Counted from the first letter of the stretch, positions 1 through 9,409 are shown. The stretch is 64,000 bases of DNA from Thermostichus sp047461615 (GCF_047461615.1 NZ_JANSHI010000003.1:62001-126000); one strand, 5' to 3'. Numbers and translations: made by a program. Notes: generated from the sequence alone by a model not told the origin.

Positions 1-593
1 GCTTGCGCGGGTGTCTCCACCGGCAACTGGGCAAGAGCAGCGGCTTCGCTTTCGTTGAGCACCAAGTAGCGCACCTGGCGCAACAGGGATCCCGGCAGAG
101 GCACCACAGGGGCTGGATTGAGCAGGACGGGGATCCCTTGGGCAAAGGCTTGCTCTGCCACCGCCTGCACCGTGGCCAGGGGGATTTCCAGTTGCAGCAG
201 AACCATCGCTGCCGGCGTCCAAGGAGGCAGCTGGGCGGGGGTGTAGCGACCGTTAGCGCCGGGGCTGACCACAATCCGGTTTTGCCCTGCTGGATCCACA
301 GTGATCAGAGCGATGCCGCTGGGCCCTTCCAGCTCCCGCAGGTGGTGGGTATCGACGCCATTCTGCTCCAGGTTCTCCTTCAGCAGGCGGCCAAAGCCGT
401 CGGATCCCACTGCCCCCCACATCTCCACCTGGGCTCCCGCCCGCGCCGCTGCCACCGCTTGGTTGGCCCCCTTGCCGCCAGGGTAGGTGGCGTAGTCGGA
501 TCCCAGCACCGTTTCCCCAGGCCCAGGATGGCGTGGTACCTGCACCACCAAGTCCAGATTCAAGCTCCCCACTACGCGAACTAGGGCTGTCAT
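1..593 (-). CDS. rbsK: Ribokinase-like PfkB sugar kinase (partial, 3' end outside window)
   Basis: Cytosolic PfkB-family kinase that would phosphorylate ribose or a related sugar with ATP. Only the first 197 residues are present; the C-terminal part with the catalytic Asp lies beyond the left edge. Seen: GSLNLDLV at residues 9-16, the PfkB signature GGKGANQA at 39-46, and NPAP and LNESEA further on, the usual ribokinase pattern. The ATG at 593 opens directly with the family's first beta strand, so the start is well placed. The downstream YbjQ gene is divergent. Specificity for ribose rather than another furanose is inferred. Confidence 0.88.
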   Translation of the reverse strand, partial: MTALVRVVGSLNLDLVVQVPRHPGPGETVLGSDYATYPGGKGANQAVAAARAGAQVEMWGAVGSDGFGRLLKENLEQNGVDTHHLRELEGPSGIALITVDPAGQNRIVVSPGANGRYTPAQLPPWTPAAMVLLQLEIPLATVQAVAEQAFAQGIPVLLNPAPVVPLPGSLLRQVRYLVLNESEAAALAQLPVETPAQ

Positions 594-713
594 TGGCTAG
601 CTGAAAAACGGTGCCCTAGAGGTAGCTCATTCTAGCTCCCACCACTTGGTTGGAGAGCTTTACACCTTGGAGAGGATTGGCTAGCTTGTGAGGGGGTGAC
701 GCGGAAACAAGCC

Positions 714-1025
714 ATGCTGCTGACCACTACAGACGTGCCCCAAGGCAGAGAGGTTGAGCGTTACTTGGGCATTGTTACCGCCGAGGTAGTTTATGGCACC
801 AATGTTCTACGGGACTTCCTTGCTGTCCTCCGCGACATCATTGGGGGACGCACAAGAGCCTATGAAGAAGTTCTCGAGAATGCCCAGAAAAAGGTTTTGG
901 AAGAGTTGGAGCAGCGAGCCAAACGTTTGGGAGCAAATGGCATCCTAGGCGTTAGCATTCATACCAACATGAGCACGACCATGATCCTCGTTACCGCCGC
1001 CGGCACCGCCGTCAAGCTGCGCTAG
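714..1025 (+). CDS. YbjQ / UPF0145 family protein
   Basis: Small cytosolic protein of about 103 residues of the YbjQ (UPF0145, heavy-metal-binding-like) family; function unknown. Seen: the family core YLGIVTAEVV, NVLRDF, IIGGR and the C-terminal GTAVK. E. coli YbjQ also starts a few residues before the matching VEYCG stretch, which favours the ATG at 714, with GGAAA at 702-706 upstream, over the in-frame GTG at 696, whose AGGGG touches the codon with no spacing. It stands alone between divergent ribokinase and convergent yebC, 5 bp from the yebC stop. Confidence 0.85.
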   Translation: MLLTTTDVPQGREVERYLGIVTAEVVYGTNVLRDFLAVLRDIIGGRTRAYEEVLENAQKKVLEELEQRAKRLGANGILGVSIHTNMSTTMILVTAAGTAVKLR

Positions 1026-1030
1026 AACCT

Positions 1031-1780
1031 TTAGGCCAGGCTCTCCATCAATGCCTCGTCGATCTCAAAGTTGGCGTAGACATTTTGCACATCATCCAAG
1101 TTGTCCAGCCGCTCCATGAGGGTCAGTACCAGCTTGGCTGTCTCGGGGTCCTCCACATGCACCTCCGTAGAGGGGATCCAGCGGATGGCCGCCTCTTGCA
1201 CCTGGTAGCCTTCTTTTTTGAGGTAGGTGGCCACCTGCTCCAGCAGGGTGTAATCGCAGTAGACTTCTGCGTCGGTTCCCTCTACCTTGAGATCTTCCCC
1301 GCCTGCTTCGGCTACCGCTAGCAGCAGAGCTTCGGGATCTGTCACCCCCTCTAGGCTAATCACCCCTTTTTGCCGGAACAGCCAGCTCACGCAGCCGCTT
1401 TCCCCTAGGCTGCCGCCGACTTTGCTGAAGGCCTCCCGCACCCCGGCAGCCGTGCGGTTGCGGTTGTCGGTCATCGCCTCGATCAAGACAGCTACCCCCC
1501 CAGGGCCGTAGCCTTCATAGCGAATTTCCTCCAGGGGGCTGTCGTCGGTCCAGTTGCCGGATCCCTTGGCGATGGCCCGCTCGATGGTCTCAGCAGGCAT
1601 GCCTGCCGCTTTGGCTTTCTCCACGGCCGAGCGCAGCCGAAAGTTGGCGTCAGGATCGGGCAGGCCGTTGCGCGCTGCCACGATGATGGCCCGGGAAAGT
1701 TTGGTAAATAGGCTGCCCTTTTTGGCATCTACACGGGCTTTTTGCCGCTTAATGTTGGCCCATTTGCTGTGTCCTGCCAT
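1031..1780 (-). CDS. yebC: YebC/PmpR family DNA-binding or translation-associated regulator
   Basis: YebC/TACO1 family protein of about 249 residues. Family members are described as transcriptional regulators, and one branch (YebC2/TACO1) helps ribosomes through proline stretches. The start MAGHSKWANIK is the family signature, so the ATG at 1780 is chosen over an in-frame TTG at 1798. The internal blocks GGVAVLIEAMTDNRNRT and GGSLGESGCV and the C-terminal NFEIDE are typical. Full length. It is interesting beside very proline-rich genes, but no link can be shown from sequence. Confidence 0.95.
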   Translation of the reverse strand: MAGHSKWANIKRQKARVDAKKGSLFTKLSRAIIVAARNGLPDPDANFRLRSAVEKAKAAGMPAETIERAIAKGSGNWTDDSPLEEIRYEGYGPGGVAVLIEAMTDNRNRTAAGVREAFSKVGGSLGESGCVSWLFRQKGVISLEGVTDPEALLLAVAEAGGEDLKVEGTDAEVYCDYTLLEQVATYLKKEGYQVQEAAIRWIPSTEVHVEDPETAKLVLTLMERLDNLDDVQNVYANFEIDEALMESLA

Positions 1781-1875
1781 GCTGTGCACACCAGTCAAGC
1801 AACCTAAGGGAAGGGATCCCCTAACTTTGAAGCCTAAATCACCACCTGCTTAGGTCTCAACCCCAGAGGTGCAGG

Positions 1876-2676
1876 TCAAGGCTGGATGGGTTGCCGCTCG
1901 ATTACACCCCCTGGTGGCGGTGGAGCTTCTGGCGTTGCTTGAGGTGTAGGCGTTGGGGTCTCCATAGGAGGCGCAGGCGTTGGTGTCTCTGGCGTAGGCG
2001 TTGGTGTCTCTATAGGAGCTGGCGTGGGAGGCAGAGGAGGTACAGGCTCTTCAAGCACAGCCTCAGGCGGAGGGGTCGGGGTTGGCGGCTGAGTTAAAAA
2101 GGGCGTTACCTGTTCCAGCAGCTCGGCATAGAAGATTCCGTCCTGCTCCGGCCCAAAGCGGCCCACCGCCCAGCGGTGACGGGGCACAAACAGGGTTTGC
2201 AGCAGCACTTCCCGACTGGCGAAAGAGGGAGTGCCCACAAAGACATAGCCATCGACAATGACACGGTTCAAGTCAGGCCGAGTTTGAAACACCCGGTCCA
2301 CCTCCCGCAGCATCTCCGCATCCAGCCGCTCCAGCAGAGTTTCCAGAGTATCTTCAGGCCTGACCAAAACCCGCACTGGAAAGCGATAGCTTTCGCATCG
2401 ATTTTCTCCGCAGAGCTTAACCAGCTCGTTCCGAACTCGGATCTGCACTGCCGGATCGATATCTCTCACCGGTGGTGAGACTTCTGGCTCTGGCTTTTGT
2501 TCCGCTTCCTGGGCCCAAGTCAAGAGGTGGCCACCCCAAGCTCCCAATAGCAGCGATCCGCACAACAAGGCGAGTTCCCAACCTCCAAGGGGAAGGCTCC
2601 AGCCTGGGCTGCCTCGCTCAGGGCGTTGTGAAGGCAGGAGATTGGGATCCCGATTCTTACTCAGCGGGCTGTTCAT
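1876..2676 (-). CDS. Proline-rich membrane-anchored protein, function unknown
   Basis: 266 residues, not recognised. The N terminus is polar and followed by one hydrophobic segment at about residues 32-54, predicting a single membrane anchor. A soluble domain follows (about 75-190) with a Cys pair in KLCGENRCES and the strand-like run VIVDGYVFVG. The last 70 residues are a low-complexity Pro/Thr/Glu tail built on TPTP units. The same kind of TPTP linker occurs in the kinase at 3584-5719, so the tail is likely an extracytoplasmic or wall-spanning spacer. Placement outside the membrane is inferred. Confidence 0.6.
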   Translation of the reverse strand: MNSPLSKNRDPNLLPSQRPERGSPGWSLPLGGWELALLCGSLLLGAWGGHLLTWAQEAEQKPEPEVSPPVRDIDPAVQIRVRNELVKLCGENRCESYRFPVRVLVRPEDTLETLLERLDAEMLREVDRVFQTRPDLNRVIVDGYVFVGTPSFASREVLLQTLFVPRHRWAVGRFGPEQDGIFYAELLEQVTPFLTQPPTPTPPPEAVLEEPVPPLPPTPAPIETPTPTPETPTPAPPMETPTPTPQATPEAPPPPGGVIERQPIQP

Positions 2677-2888
2677 AGGTTAACCACTACGGCGTCGATA
2701 GCTACCGCCAACTCTACCCGACATGGGCCTAGGAGGCACTAGGCTAAAACGGAGCCGCTCCTGCTGGATGTCGATGCTCAAAGGATCAGGGGGGGAGGGA
2801 TTGCTGGATTACCAAATCCGTTCGCTGCAGCTTGCCGAAATGGCTGTAGTCTAATCTGGAGAAGCTAATGATCCTGCAAGAGGTATCT

Positions 2889-3587
2889 ATGGCAGCGCCA
2901 ACATCAAAGGTTTGGGGATCCCCTCTGAAGCTTTTTTGGGGCTTCCTAGCCTCGGCTGTCCTCCTGGCAGGCTGTGGGGGAGCTGGAGGGACGGTGCCAC
3001 CTCCAGTCAATGTTTGCGCGCAAGCCTTTCCAGCGATTTTCGAGGCCAAGAGCTTGCGCCCAGGAGCAAGGCGCAGTGGAACCTTGGGGCCAAATAGCGA
3101 CTTGGAGATCTACTTCGATGAGAGGGACAATGTCATAAATGCCCGGGAAGTCCCACCTCCCCCTGGCACGTTTACCTTTTATGTCGATGGATTCCTTTAC
3201 TTTCCTTCTGCAGCCAATGTTACAGGAGTTACTATCCGCCTAACTAGTCCAGTCTTCGACCCTCTGCTGGCCATCTTTGGTCTTGATGTCAACAGGGAGA
3301 CTGATCCGGAATTCTTCTTCATCAACGATGACGCAAAGCCTGGTGATTTCACCACCTCCGAGCTGACGATCCCAGTACGGCTAGACCGCTGTTACTTAGT
3401 GCTGGTGCAAAGCTACTGGGCCCAGAATGCCCGCACCGTTGCTCCGGGTAGCCCAGGCCGAGGTCCCTATACCCTCGAGGTGGTGGGGGAAACCTCTGCC
3501 GCGCCTCCTCCTCCCCCTCCCATCCAGCAGAAGCCTGACGACAGGGAAAACGGCGGTGGCGGTGACCGAGGCGGTGTGGGTATTTAG
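2889..3587 (+). CDS. Secreted lipoprotein with PPC-like beta domain
   Basis: About 232 residues. N-terminal signal with lipobox LAGC (Cys at about 29) predicts a lipid-anchored exported protein. The body resembles bacterial pre-peptidase C-terminal (PPC) domains: PLLAIFG, then FFINDDAKPG, then a late YTLEV strand. The C terminus is low-complexity Pro then Gly/Asp-rich. ATG 2889 is preferred because AGAGG precedes it by 5 bp and the signal peptide begins there; an in-frame ATG at 2868 is possible. It converges on the kinase gene with a 4-bp overlap of the two stop codons. Ligand unknown. Confidence 0.65.
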   Translation: MAAPTSKVWGSPLKLFWGFLASAVLLAGCGGAGGTVPPPVNVCAQAFPAIFEAKSLRPGARRSGTLGPNSDLEIYFDERDNVINAREVPPPPGTFTFYVDGFLYFPSAANVTGVTIRLTSPVFDPLLAIFGLDVNRETDPEFFFINDDAKPGDFTTSELTIPVRLDRCYLVLVQSYWAQNARTVAPGSPGRGPYTLEVVGETSAAPPPPPPIQQKPDDRENGGGGDRGGVGI

Positions 3588-5719
3588 CTCTGGCGGGTAA
3601 GCCTAATGGCAAAGCTTGCGCTGCCACAGGTGGCTGTGCCGCGAATCAAGCGCCCGTCAGAGCTGACGGTACCGCTCCACGTGACAGTTGGAGTACCGCT
3701 ACCCCCTATCCTGCCGCTAACAGAAAGTTGGTTGCCGATGAGCTGGCCACTGCGCTCAGAAAAGCTGGGTGAGGAAATGGTAATCTGATCGCCGTTTTGC
3801 TGAATGGAAACGGTTTCCTGGATGCCAGTTGCAACATTGATCTTACACAGCGATCCCTTCCAGATAAAGGATCCTCCCTCGTAGAGCCACTGGCCGCTCA
3901 AAGCAAGCTCTGGGGCAGGTGTTGGCGTTGCTGGGGTCGGTGTCGAGGTGGGCGTCGGGGCCAGAGTTGGAGTGGGGGCAGGGGTACGAGGGACAAGCGG
4001 CGTGAATCGGGGGATAGGGGTAAGCGTTGGTGTTGGCACTGGCGTGGGAGTGGGTGTTGGTGCTGGAGTTCGAGTAGGCGTTGGCACCGGAGCAGGAGTG
4101 GGTGTCCGTGCAGGGGTTCGTGTAGGCGTCGGCAGTGGAGCGGGAGTGGGCGTCGGTGCTGGAGTTCGAGTAGGTGTCGGCACGGGAGTGGGAGGGGGTG
4201 TCGGTGTTGGCGTCGGGGTGGGGGCCGGTGCTGGCGTTGGGGTGGGGGCGGGCTTGAGTGTAGGGGTTGGGGTGACTTCAGCAGTAGGGATCGGCTCCGG
4301 CTCTTTCTGGGTATCGCGGATAGTTGGGCGCGGCCAGAGCAAAAAGGCGGCTAGCAGAGCCACAGCGCCTCCCCCAACCCAGAGCCACTTCAGGCTGCTG
4401 GTGGAAAGCTGGCGAAGCGTTCGGGGAGCAGCTGGTGGCAGAGGAGTATCCGTTGGTGGGGGTGTGGCAAGGCGATCCTGGGGAGGGACAGCCGGGAGCG
4501 TGTCGCTAGCTTGGATGACTGTGGAGGGCGCTTTGGCCGTTTCGCCTTCGGTTTTGGTGGGGGAGAGCTCCGGTGCAGCTTCTGCTGAGGTAGCTTTCCG
4601 CTCAGCGATGTAGTAGGGGATCCCCGCACCTGGAGGAGGGATTGGCTCCTCTTCAATGAGCTCTAGATCCTCATCGCGGATATCCTCAAAGGTTCCTGAA
4701 CCTGAGCTGGGGGGGGTGCGCAGTGGCGGGGAAGCAGTGTTGGGGAGGAGGACGGTGCTGGCTTGGCTGGGGGGAAGTTGGTTGGCCACCGTCAGCTCAT
4801 AGGCTTGCAACAGCCGCTCTGCCAGCTCCTGCATGGTCTGCGGCCGCTCGTCCGGGTTTTTCTTCAGACAATCCATCACCACCGCTACTATGGCGGGTGG
4901 GATCGGCTGGGGGGCTGTCTCCGGGTTGATCTCAAGGGGGTTTTCATAGCAATGGGCGTGGATCCAACTGTGCAATGAGTCGGTTTCCAAGCGAAAGGGC
5001 ATGGATCCCGTCAGCATCTCGTAGAGCACCACCCCTAGGGAGTAGATGTCTGAGCGGGCATCCAGAGATTTGCCGCGTACCTGTTCAGGAGAGGCGTAAC
5101 GAGCCGTGCCGATAAATCCGCCCCCTTTTTGGGTGCCTAGACTAAGGGTGTGATCCGCCAGCGTTTTGGCCACGCCGAAGTCGAGGATCTTGAGCTGAGA
5201 CGTAAGCTGGCCATCTTGAAAAACGCGCTCGACAAACAGGTTGCTGGGCTTGATGTCGCGGTGAATCACGCCCCGAATCTCGCGGCCTTCCACGTTAGCT
5301 CGGAAGGTGTGGGCAAAGTGCAGCCCTTCACAAGCCTGCAGGGCCAGCCGAATGGCCTGCCGAACTGGCAAGGCTCCTTTTTCTCGGATTAGCTTCCCCA
5401 GATCCTGTCCCTTGAGGTACTCCATCACCAAATAGGCGTGCTCCCCCTCTTGGCCGTGATCCAGGACTTTGACGATGCGAGGATGTTGGCCTAGAAGGGT
5501 GCTGACGCGGATCTCTTCGGCAAAGCGGCGGCGCAAATCATCGAGCTGGGCGTTCCCTCGGCTCAGCAGGGTAGGGGCATACAGGATCTTGACGGCCACC
5601 TCTTGGCCGTTGTTGTGTAAGTCCAAGGCCCGAAAGACGGATCCCATGCCGCCACCACCGATTTCCTGAATCAGCTGGTAGCGGCCGCCAAAAATGCGAT
5701 TGGTGAGATCGGGGACCAT
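3584..5719 (-). CDS. Membrane-anchored Ser/Thr protein kinase with TPTP-repeat linker
   Basis: 711-residue Hanks-type (PknB-like) kinase. Cytosolic kinase domain at about 14-310 with glycine loop GGGGMGSVF, catalytic Lys in VAVK at 44, HRDIKPSN near 152, DFG near 180 and SPEQ. A Pro-rich juxtamembrane stretch leads to one membrane helix at about 443-463 (WVGGGAVALLAAFLLW). Outside follow about 120 residues of degenerate PTPTP repeats and a C-terminal beta-rich domain (about 607-708) with two Cys, which may be the sensor. All catalytic residues are present, so an active enzyme is expected. Substrate unknown. It shares 4 bp with the convergent lipoprotein gene. Confidence 0.92.
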   Translation of the reverse strand: MVPDLTNRIFGGRYQLIQEIGGGGMGSVFRALDLHNNGQEVAVKILYAPTLLSRGNAQLDDLRRRFAEEIRVSTLLGQHPRIVKVLDHGQEGEHAYLVMEYLKGQDLGKLIREKGALPVRQAIRLALQACEGLHFAHTFRANVEGREIRGVIHRDIKPSNLFVERVFQDGQLTSQLKILDFGVAKTLADHTLSLGTQKGGGFIGTARYASPEQVRGKSLDARSDIYSLGVVLYEMLTGSMPFRLETDSLHSWIHAHCYENPLEINPETAPQPIPPAIVAVVMDCLKKNPDERPQTMQELAERLLQAYELTVANQLPPSQASTVLLPNTASPPLRTPPSSGSGTFEDIRDEDLELIEEEPIPPPGAGIPYYIAERKATSAEAAPELSPTKTEGETAKAPSTVIQASDTLPAVPPQDRLATPPPTDTPLPPAAPRTLRQLSTSSLKWLWVGGGAVALLAAFLLWPRPTIRDTQKEPEPIPTAEVTPTPTLKPAPTPTPAPAPTPTPTPTPPPTPVPTPTRTPAPTPTPAPLPTPTRTPARTPTPAPVPTPTRTPAPTPTPTPVPTPTLTPIPRFTPLVPRTPAPTPTLAPTPTSTPTPATPTPAPELALSGQWLYEGGSFIWKGSLCKINVATGIQETVSIQQNGDQITISSPSFSERSGQLIGNQLSVSGRIGGSGTPTVTWSGTVSSDGRLIRGTATCGSASFAIRLTRQS

Positions 5720-6064
5720 AGGTTTGCAGGCACAAAGCAGCTTGGGCAGGGATGTCCATACGATAAACCAATTGCTGGAGTTTATACCCGCTCACTCAGG
5801 GATCCCGTTTGCTCCCTAAGGGGATAGTCATCCTCAGACCCTCTCTCTGGGAGCAAGAGGTAGGGGTAGTGCTCCGGGCCACTCGCGCGTTCGCAACAGC
5901 GCAGCAATAACGACGTAACAAGCTGGTTTCACTGCCATTCGTTAGATCAAAAAATTCCCAGTAAATTGTGAAAAAAAGCGGAAGAGAACGCTTGAGGAAA
6001 TTTGTCTGGGCAACCCCCAGCTTGAAGAGGGATGATGGGAAAGGATCCCTGCGCGAGGTCAGCC
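5720..6064. other. Intergenic region between divergent kinase and NAD kinase genes
   Basis: 345 bp without a supported gene. It must hold the promoters of the leftward kinase gene and the rightward NAD kinase gene. The right third is AT-rich (about 5945-6000), fitting a promoter, but no unambiguous -35/-10 pair was found. One GGGATCCC octamer lies near 5800. Confidence 0.4.
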
Positions 6065-7024
6065 ATGGATCTGGGCTTGGTGGTGATTGCCTACAAGGAG
6101 GGGGATCGCCAGAGCAAGGCTACCTGCCAGCTGTGTGCGGAGCAGCTGCGTCGGCGCGGCGTTACGGTACTGACGGCTCCCACTGGCTTGCACCACAACC
6201 CCTACCCGGTCTTTTTGGAGGCCACCTCGGATCCCATCGATTTGGCGGTGGTGTTGGGAGGAGATGGCTCAGTGTTGGCGGCGGCCCGCCACCTTGCTCC
6301 CCATGGGATCCCCATTTTGCCCATCCAGTCGGGAGGCAGGCTGGGGTTCTTGGCCCAGTCAGAGCAGGTGCTGCACCAGGATCCCTGGGATCGCATCCAG
6401 GCGGGAGACTTTGTCCTCCAAGCCCGCATGATGTTGCAGGCCCAGATTTGGGAGCAGCCCCAACTGGGACAAGGGGCTGTCCCTGGAGAGGAAAAGCAGG
6501 AGGGCCGCCCGGTTAGCGAAGTGTACTACGCCCTCAACGAAATGTGCCTAAAGCCCATCAACCGGGAACGCCTGCCCGCCGCCATCATGGAAATCGAAGT
6601 CAATGGCGAGGTCTTGGATCAGTACCACGGAGATGGCGTGCTGGTGGCTACTCCAACGGGATCCACCTCCTACACCTTGGCAGCCAACGGCCCCATCCTC
6701 GAGCCTACCTTCGAGGCCATCATCATCACCCCCATCTGTCCCCTCAGCTTGTCCAGCCGGCCCATTGTTATCAGCGGCACGGCCACGGTGGAGATCTGGC
6801 CCCTTGCCGATCCAGAAGGGCTGACCCGCCTCTGGACGGATGGTGTCTTGGCTCAATCGGTCAACCCTGGCCAGTGGGTGCAAATTCGACGCGCTCCCCT
6901 GCCAGCCAAGCTGCTGATCTTAGAAAAAGACCTTTCCTACTTCCGCACCCTGCGAGAGAAACTGCAGTGGGCCGGCAGCCGCATCTACATTCCCACTACC
7001 AACCACTGCCCGCCAGGGAGATAG
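6065..7024 (+). CDS. nadK: NAD kinase
   Basis: ATP-dependent NAD kinase making NADP in the cytosol; 319 residues, a usual length. Seen: LGGDGS near residue 65 (the GGDG motif of the ATP-NAD kinase fold), GGRLGFLA, ALNE, then ATPTGSTSY near 197 and the conserved ITPICPLSLSSRP. ATG 6065 has GAGG at 6055-6058 with good spacing and matches family starts; the in-frame ATGs at 6032 and 6035 sit too close to AAGAGGG or add an unusual leader. Cyanobacteria usually carry two nadK paralogues; which one this is cannot be told here. Confidence 0.95.
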   Translation: MDLGLVVIAYKEGDRQSKATCQLCAEQLRRRGVTVLTAPTGLHHNPYPVFLEATSDPIDLAVVLGGDGSVLAAARHLAPHGIPILPIQSGGRLGFLAQSEQVLHQDPWDRIQAGDFVLQARMMLQAQIWEQPQLGQGAVPGEEKQEGRPVSEVYYALNEMCLKPINRERLPAAIMEIEVNGEVLDQYHGDGVLVATPTGSTSYTLAANGPILEPTFEAIIITPICPLSLSSRPIVISGTATVEIWPLADPEGLTRLWTDGVLAQSVNPGQWVQIRRAPLPAKLLILEKDLSYFRTLREKLQWAGSRIYIPTTNHCPPGR

Positions 7025-7031
7025 GGAGGCC

Positions 7032-8234
7032 TTACTCAATCGGAATAAATTGCAGCAGGGATCCTGGCTCAACGAGATGACCTGGCACCGCTTCCCCCTC
7101 CTGAGGAGGGTGAGCTAGGAGCAGGCAGCGATCTTGGGGAGTGAGGCTGAAGCCAGTAGGGGAGTTGGAGGGCCCTTGGGAGCCCAGCTGCGGATCCCCG
7201 ACGAACGTCAGTTGGGCTAGGAGGGCCAACAGCCAGTCGAGATGGGCCAGATCGGCCCCGAAAGCAGTTCGCGTCTGCAAGGTGGCCAGAGCCACGGGGT
7301 AGCCTTCTCGAATCAAATCAGTGAGGATCCCAGCGCAGCGTTCTACAGCCCGCTCCAGCTTGTTGCGATGCGCTTCAGGGCTTTCTCCCCGCGGCTGCCA
7401 GCGATTTTCAAAGCAGAGGACAATGGCCTGGGAACGGGGGCGCTCCAGCTCCCGCACGACCAGTTGATCTCGCTTGGCCGAGATCTTCCAATGCACAGAG
7501 CGCACATCATCTTGGGGACGGTATGGCCGCAGGCCGAGGTAGTCCCCCTCCTGGCCGGGCTGAGGGCGCAACTGGCTGCTGCCGCCAAAGTGCTCCCACA
7601 GCAGCAGTCCCTGGACGGGGGCAGGCTGGGGAAATACAATCACCGCCTGCGGCTCCTCGATCGCCACTGCCTTGCGAAAGAGTTCAAAAGGAAAGCTGGT
7701 GGCAATCTCAAAACCCTGCAGCTGCCACACCCCTCGCCTTGGGAAGGTGTGCTGATAGAAGGTGTCCAGCTTGGCACCGGGATCCAACCGCAGCACATAG
7801 CTGGAAGGCCAATCCGTCCGCTTCAGTCCCTCGATGCGTTCCCTCACCTGGAGGGAAAAACTGGGCAGGCGGCGTTTGCGATTGACCAGTGTCAGCCCCA
7901 CCAAGACCGGCTGGCCAGCAAAGATGCGGCTGGGCAACTGCCGGCTCACCTCCAGATCCTTGAGGGTAAGCTCGGAGAGGAGGCCGCTAAGAAGAATGAG
8001 GCTAAGCAGCATCCCCAGAACCAAGTAGAGAGGATTGTTGCCAGTGTTAAAGGCGGCAATACTCACTAGGAGCGTGATCCCAACAAACCAGCCCCCGATG
8101 CGAGTAAAGCGCAGGCGGCGTAGAAAACGAACGCGCTCTTTCGATGACAGCTTTGCAGGAACAGCTCCGAGTTGGGGAAACTGGTGCAACCACGGAAATA
8201 GTTGAAGTAATCTTCGGCTGAGCTTCGATAGCAC
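7032..8234 (-). CDS. DUF58 domain membrane protein
   Basis: 400 residues. Two hydrophobic segments near residues 48-95 anchor it, followed by a cytosolic or surface part containing the DUF58 signature LRPYRPQDDVRSVHWKIS with downstream VRELE. DUF58 proteins commonly accompany MoxR ATPases and transglutaminases, but none is next to this one. The start is GTG at 8234 with the strong site GGAGGAGGGAG upstream. It begins 23 bp after the stop of the DegT aminotransferase gene, so the two are probably co-transcribed. Function unknown. Confidence 0.85.
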   Translation of the reverse strand: MLSKLSRRLLQLFPWLHQFPQLGAVPAKLSSKERVRFLRRLRFTRIGGWFVGITLLVSIAAFNTGNNPLYLVLGMLLSLILLSGLLSELTLKDLEVSRQLPSRIFAGQPVLVGLTLVNRKRRLPSFSLQVRERIEGLKRTDWPSSYVLRLDPGAKLDTFYQHTFPRRGVWQLQGFEIATSFPFELFRKAVAIEEPQAVIVFPQPAPVQGLLLWEHFGGSSQLRPQPGQEGDYLGLRPYRPQDDVRSVHWKISAKRDQLVVRELERPRSQAIVLCFENRWQPRGESPEAHRNKLERAVERCAGILTDLIREGYPVALATLQTRTAFGADLAHLDWLLALLAQLTFVGDPQLGSQGPSNSPTGFSLTPQDRCLLLAHPPQEGEAVPGHLVEPGSLLQFIPIE

Positions 8235-8257
8235 CTGAGCTCCCTCCTCCAGGGCTG

Positions 8258-9409
8258 CTAGGGTTCTTCTGCCAAGATTTCAGCAATGGCCAGGGCCACC
8301 CGCTCCTGTTGCTGGAGGGTCAACTCAGGAAAACAGGGCAAAGACAACACCTGGGCAGCACAGAGCTCGGCATTGGGCAAGTCTCCAGGCTTATATCCCA
8401 GCTTGCGGTAGACGGGCTGGAGATGAAGGGGAGTAGGATAATAAACTCGGCTGGCAATGCCTCGCTTCTGCAACTGCCGCTGCAGTTGGTCGCGCCGCCG
8501 CGAGTCGGTTGGGTGGGAACCGGGCACCCGCACCGTGTACTGATGCCAAACGGAGTTTCCCCCCTTTGCCACCTTCGGCAGGATTAGGCCAGGGATCCCT
8601 TGCAACAGGCGGTGATAGCCCTCGGCAATGGCCCGCCGCCGCCAGTTCCACTCCCGCAGGTAGGGCAACTTGACCGACAGGATTACCGCCTGCAGCGCGT
8701 CCAGACGGCTGTTGAGGCCGATGTATTCGTGGTGGTATTGGCCAACTTGGCCATGTTCTTTGAGGATGCGCACCTTGCGGGCCAGTTGCGGATCCCGGGT
8801 CACCACTGCCCCACCATCCCCTGCGGCCCCCAAGTTTTTGGTGGGAAAAAAGCTAAAGCAGCCGATATCTCCCCAGGTGCCCACCGGCTTGCCTCCCCAG
8901 CAGGCTCCTATGGCCTGGGCGCAATCTTCCACCACTGCCAACCCATGGCGTCGCGCAATGGCCAAAATTTGGGTCATGTTGGCCGCCTGGCCAAACAAAT
9001 GCACGGAGATTATGGCTTTGGTGCGCGGGGAGATGCTTCTTTCGAGAAGCTGGGGATCCAGGTTGAAGGTGCAGGGATCCACATCCACAAATACCGGCCG
9101 TGCCCCCACCAAATCGATGGCCTCGGCGGAGGCAAAAAAGCTAAAGGCAGTGGTGATGACCTCGTCGCCCGGTTGGATCCCCAGAGCGCGCAGGGCCAAC
9201 ACCAAAGCATCGGTGCCGGAGTTGCAACTGACGGTCTCCAGATCGCCGCCGCCGAGAAACTGCGAAAACAGCTCCTCGAACTGCCGCACTGCCTCTCCGC
9301 CAATGTACCGCCCAGAGGCCAGCAAAGCTTCCACCTGAGGCAAAAGGGTCCTAGCCAAAGCGCGGTATTGCAACGTCAAATCCAGCAGCGGGATCGGCTC
9401 ATCCGTCAT
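8258..9409 (-). CDS. DegT/DnrJ/EryC1/StrS family sugar aminotransferase
   Basis: PLP-dependent aminotransferase of about 383 residues, acting on nucleotide-linked keto-sugars in polysaccharide or O-antigen-type synthesis. Seen: PLLDL start, SGRYIGG, SCNSGTDALVLAL (cofactor phosphate loop), VEDCAQAIGA (Asp contacting the pyridine ring), and SFFPTKNLGAAGDGG with the Schiff-base Lys near residue 185. ATG 9409 is chosen because the family starts with IPLLDL; an in-frame GTG exists at 9436. Its neighbour, the family 9 glycosyltransferase, is divergent, consistent with a surface-glycan locus, but the sugar is unknown. Confidence 0.9.
   Translation of the reverse strand: MTDEPIPLLDLTLQYRALARTLLPQVEALLASGRYIGGEAVRQFEELFSQFLGGGDLETVSCNSGTDALVLALRALGIQPGDEVITTAFSFFASAEAIDLVGARPVFVDVDPCTFNLDPQLLERSISPRTKAIISVHLFGQAANMTQILAIARRHGLAVVEDCAQAIGACWGGKPVGTWGDIGCFSFFPTKNLGAAGDGGAVVTRDPQLARKVRILKEHGQVGQYHHEYIGLNSRLDALQAVILSVKLPYLREWNWRRRAIAEGYHRLLQGIPGLILPKVAKGGNSVWHQYTVRVPGSHPTDSRRRDQLQRQLQKRGIASRVYYPTPLHLQPVYRKLGYKPGDLPNAELCAAQVLSLPCFPELTLQQQERVALAIAEILAEEP

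Noticed and set aside
3948..4613. Long plus-strand frame rich in Val-Gly repeats
   Set aside because: Exact antisense of the kinase TPTP repeats; repeat composition, not selection, keeps it open.
7242..8069. 275-residue plus-strand frame
   Set aside because: Antisense of the DUF58 gene; no motif.
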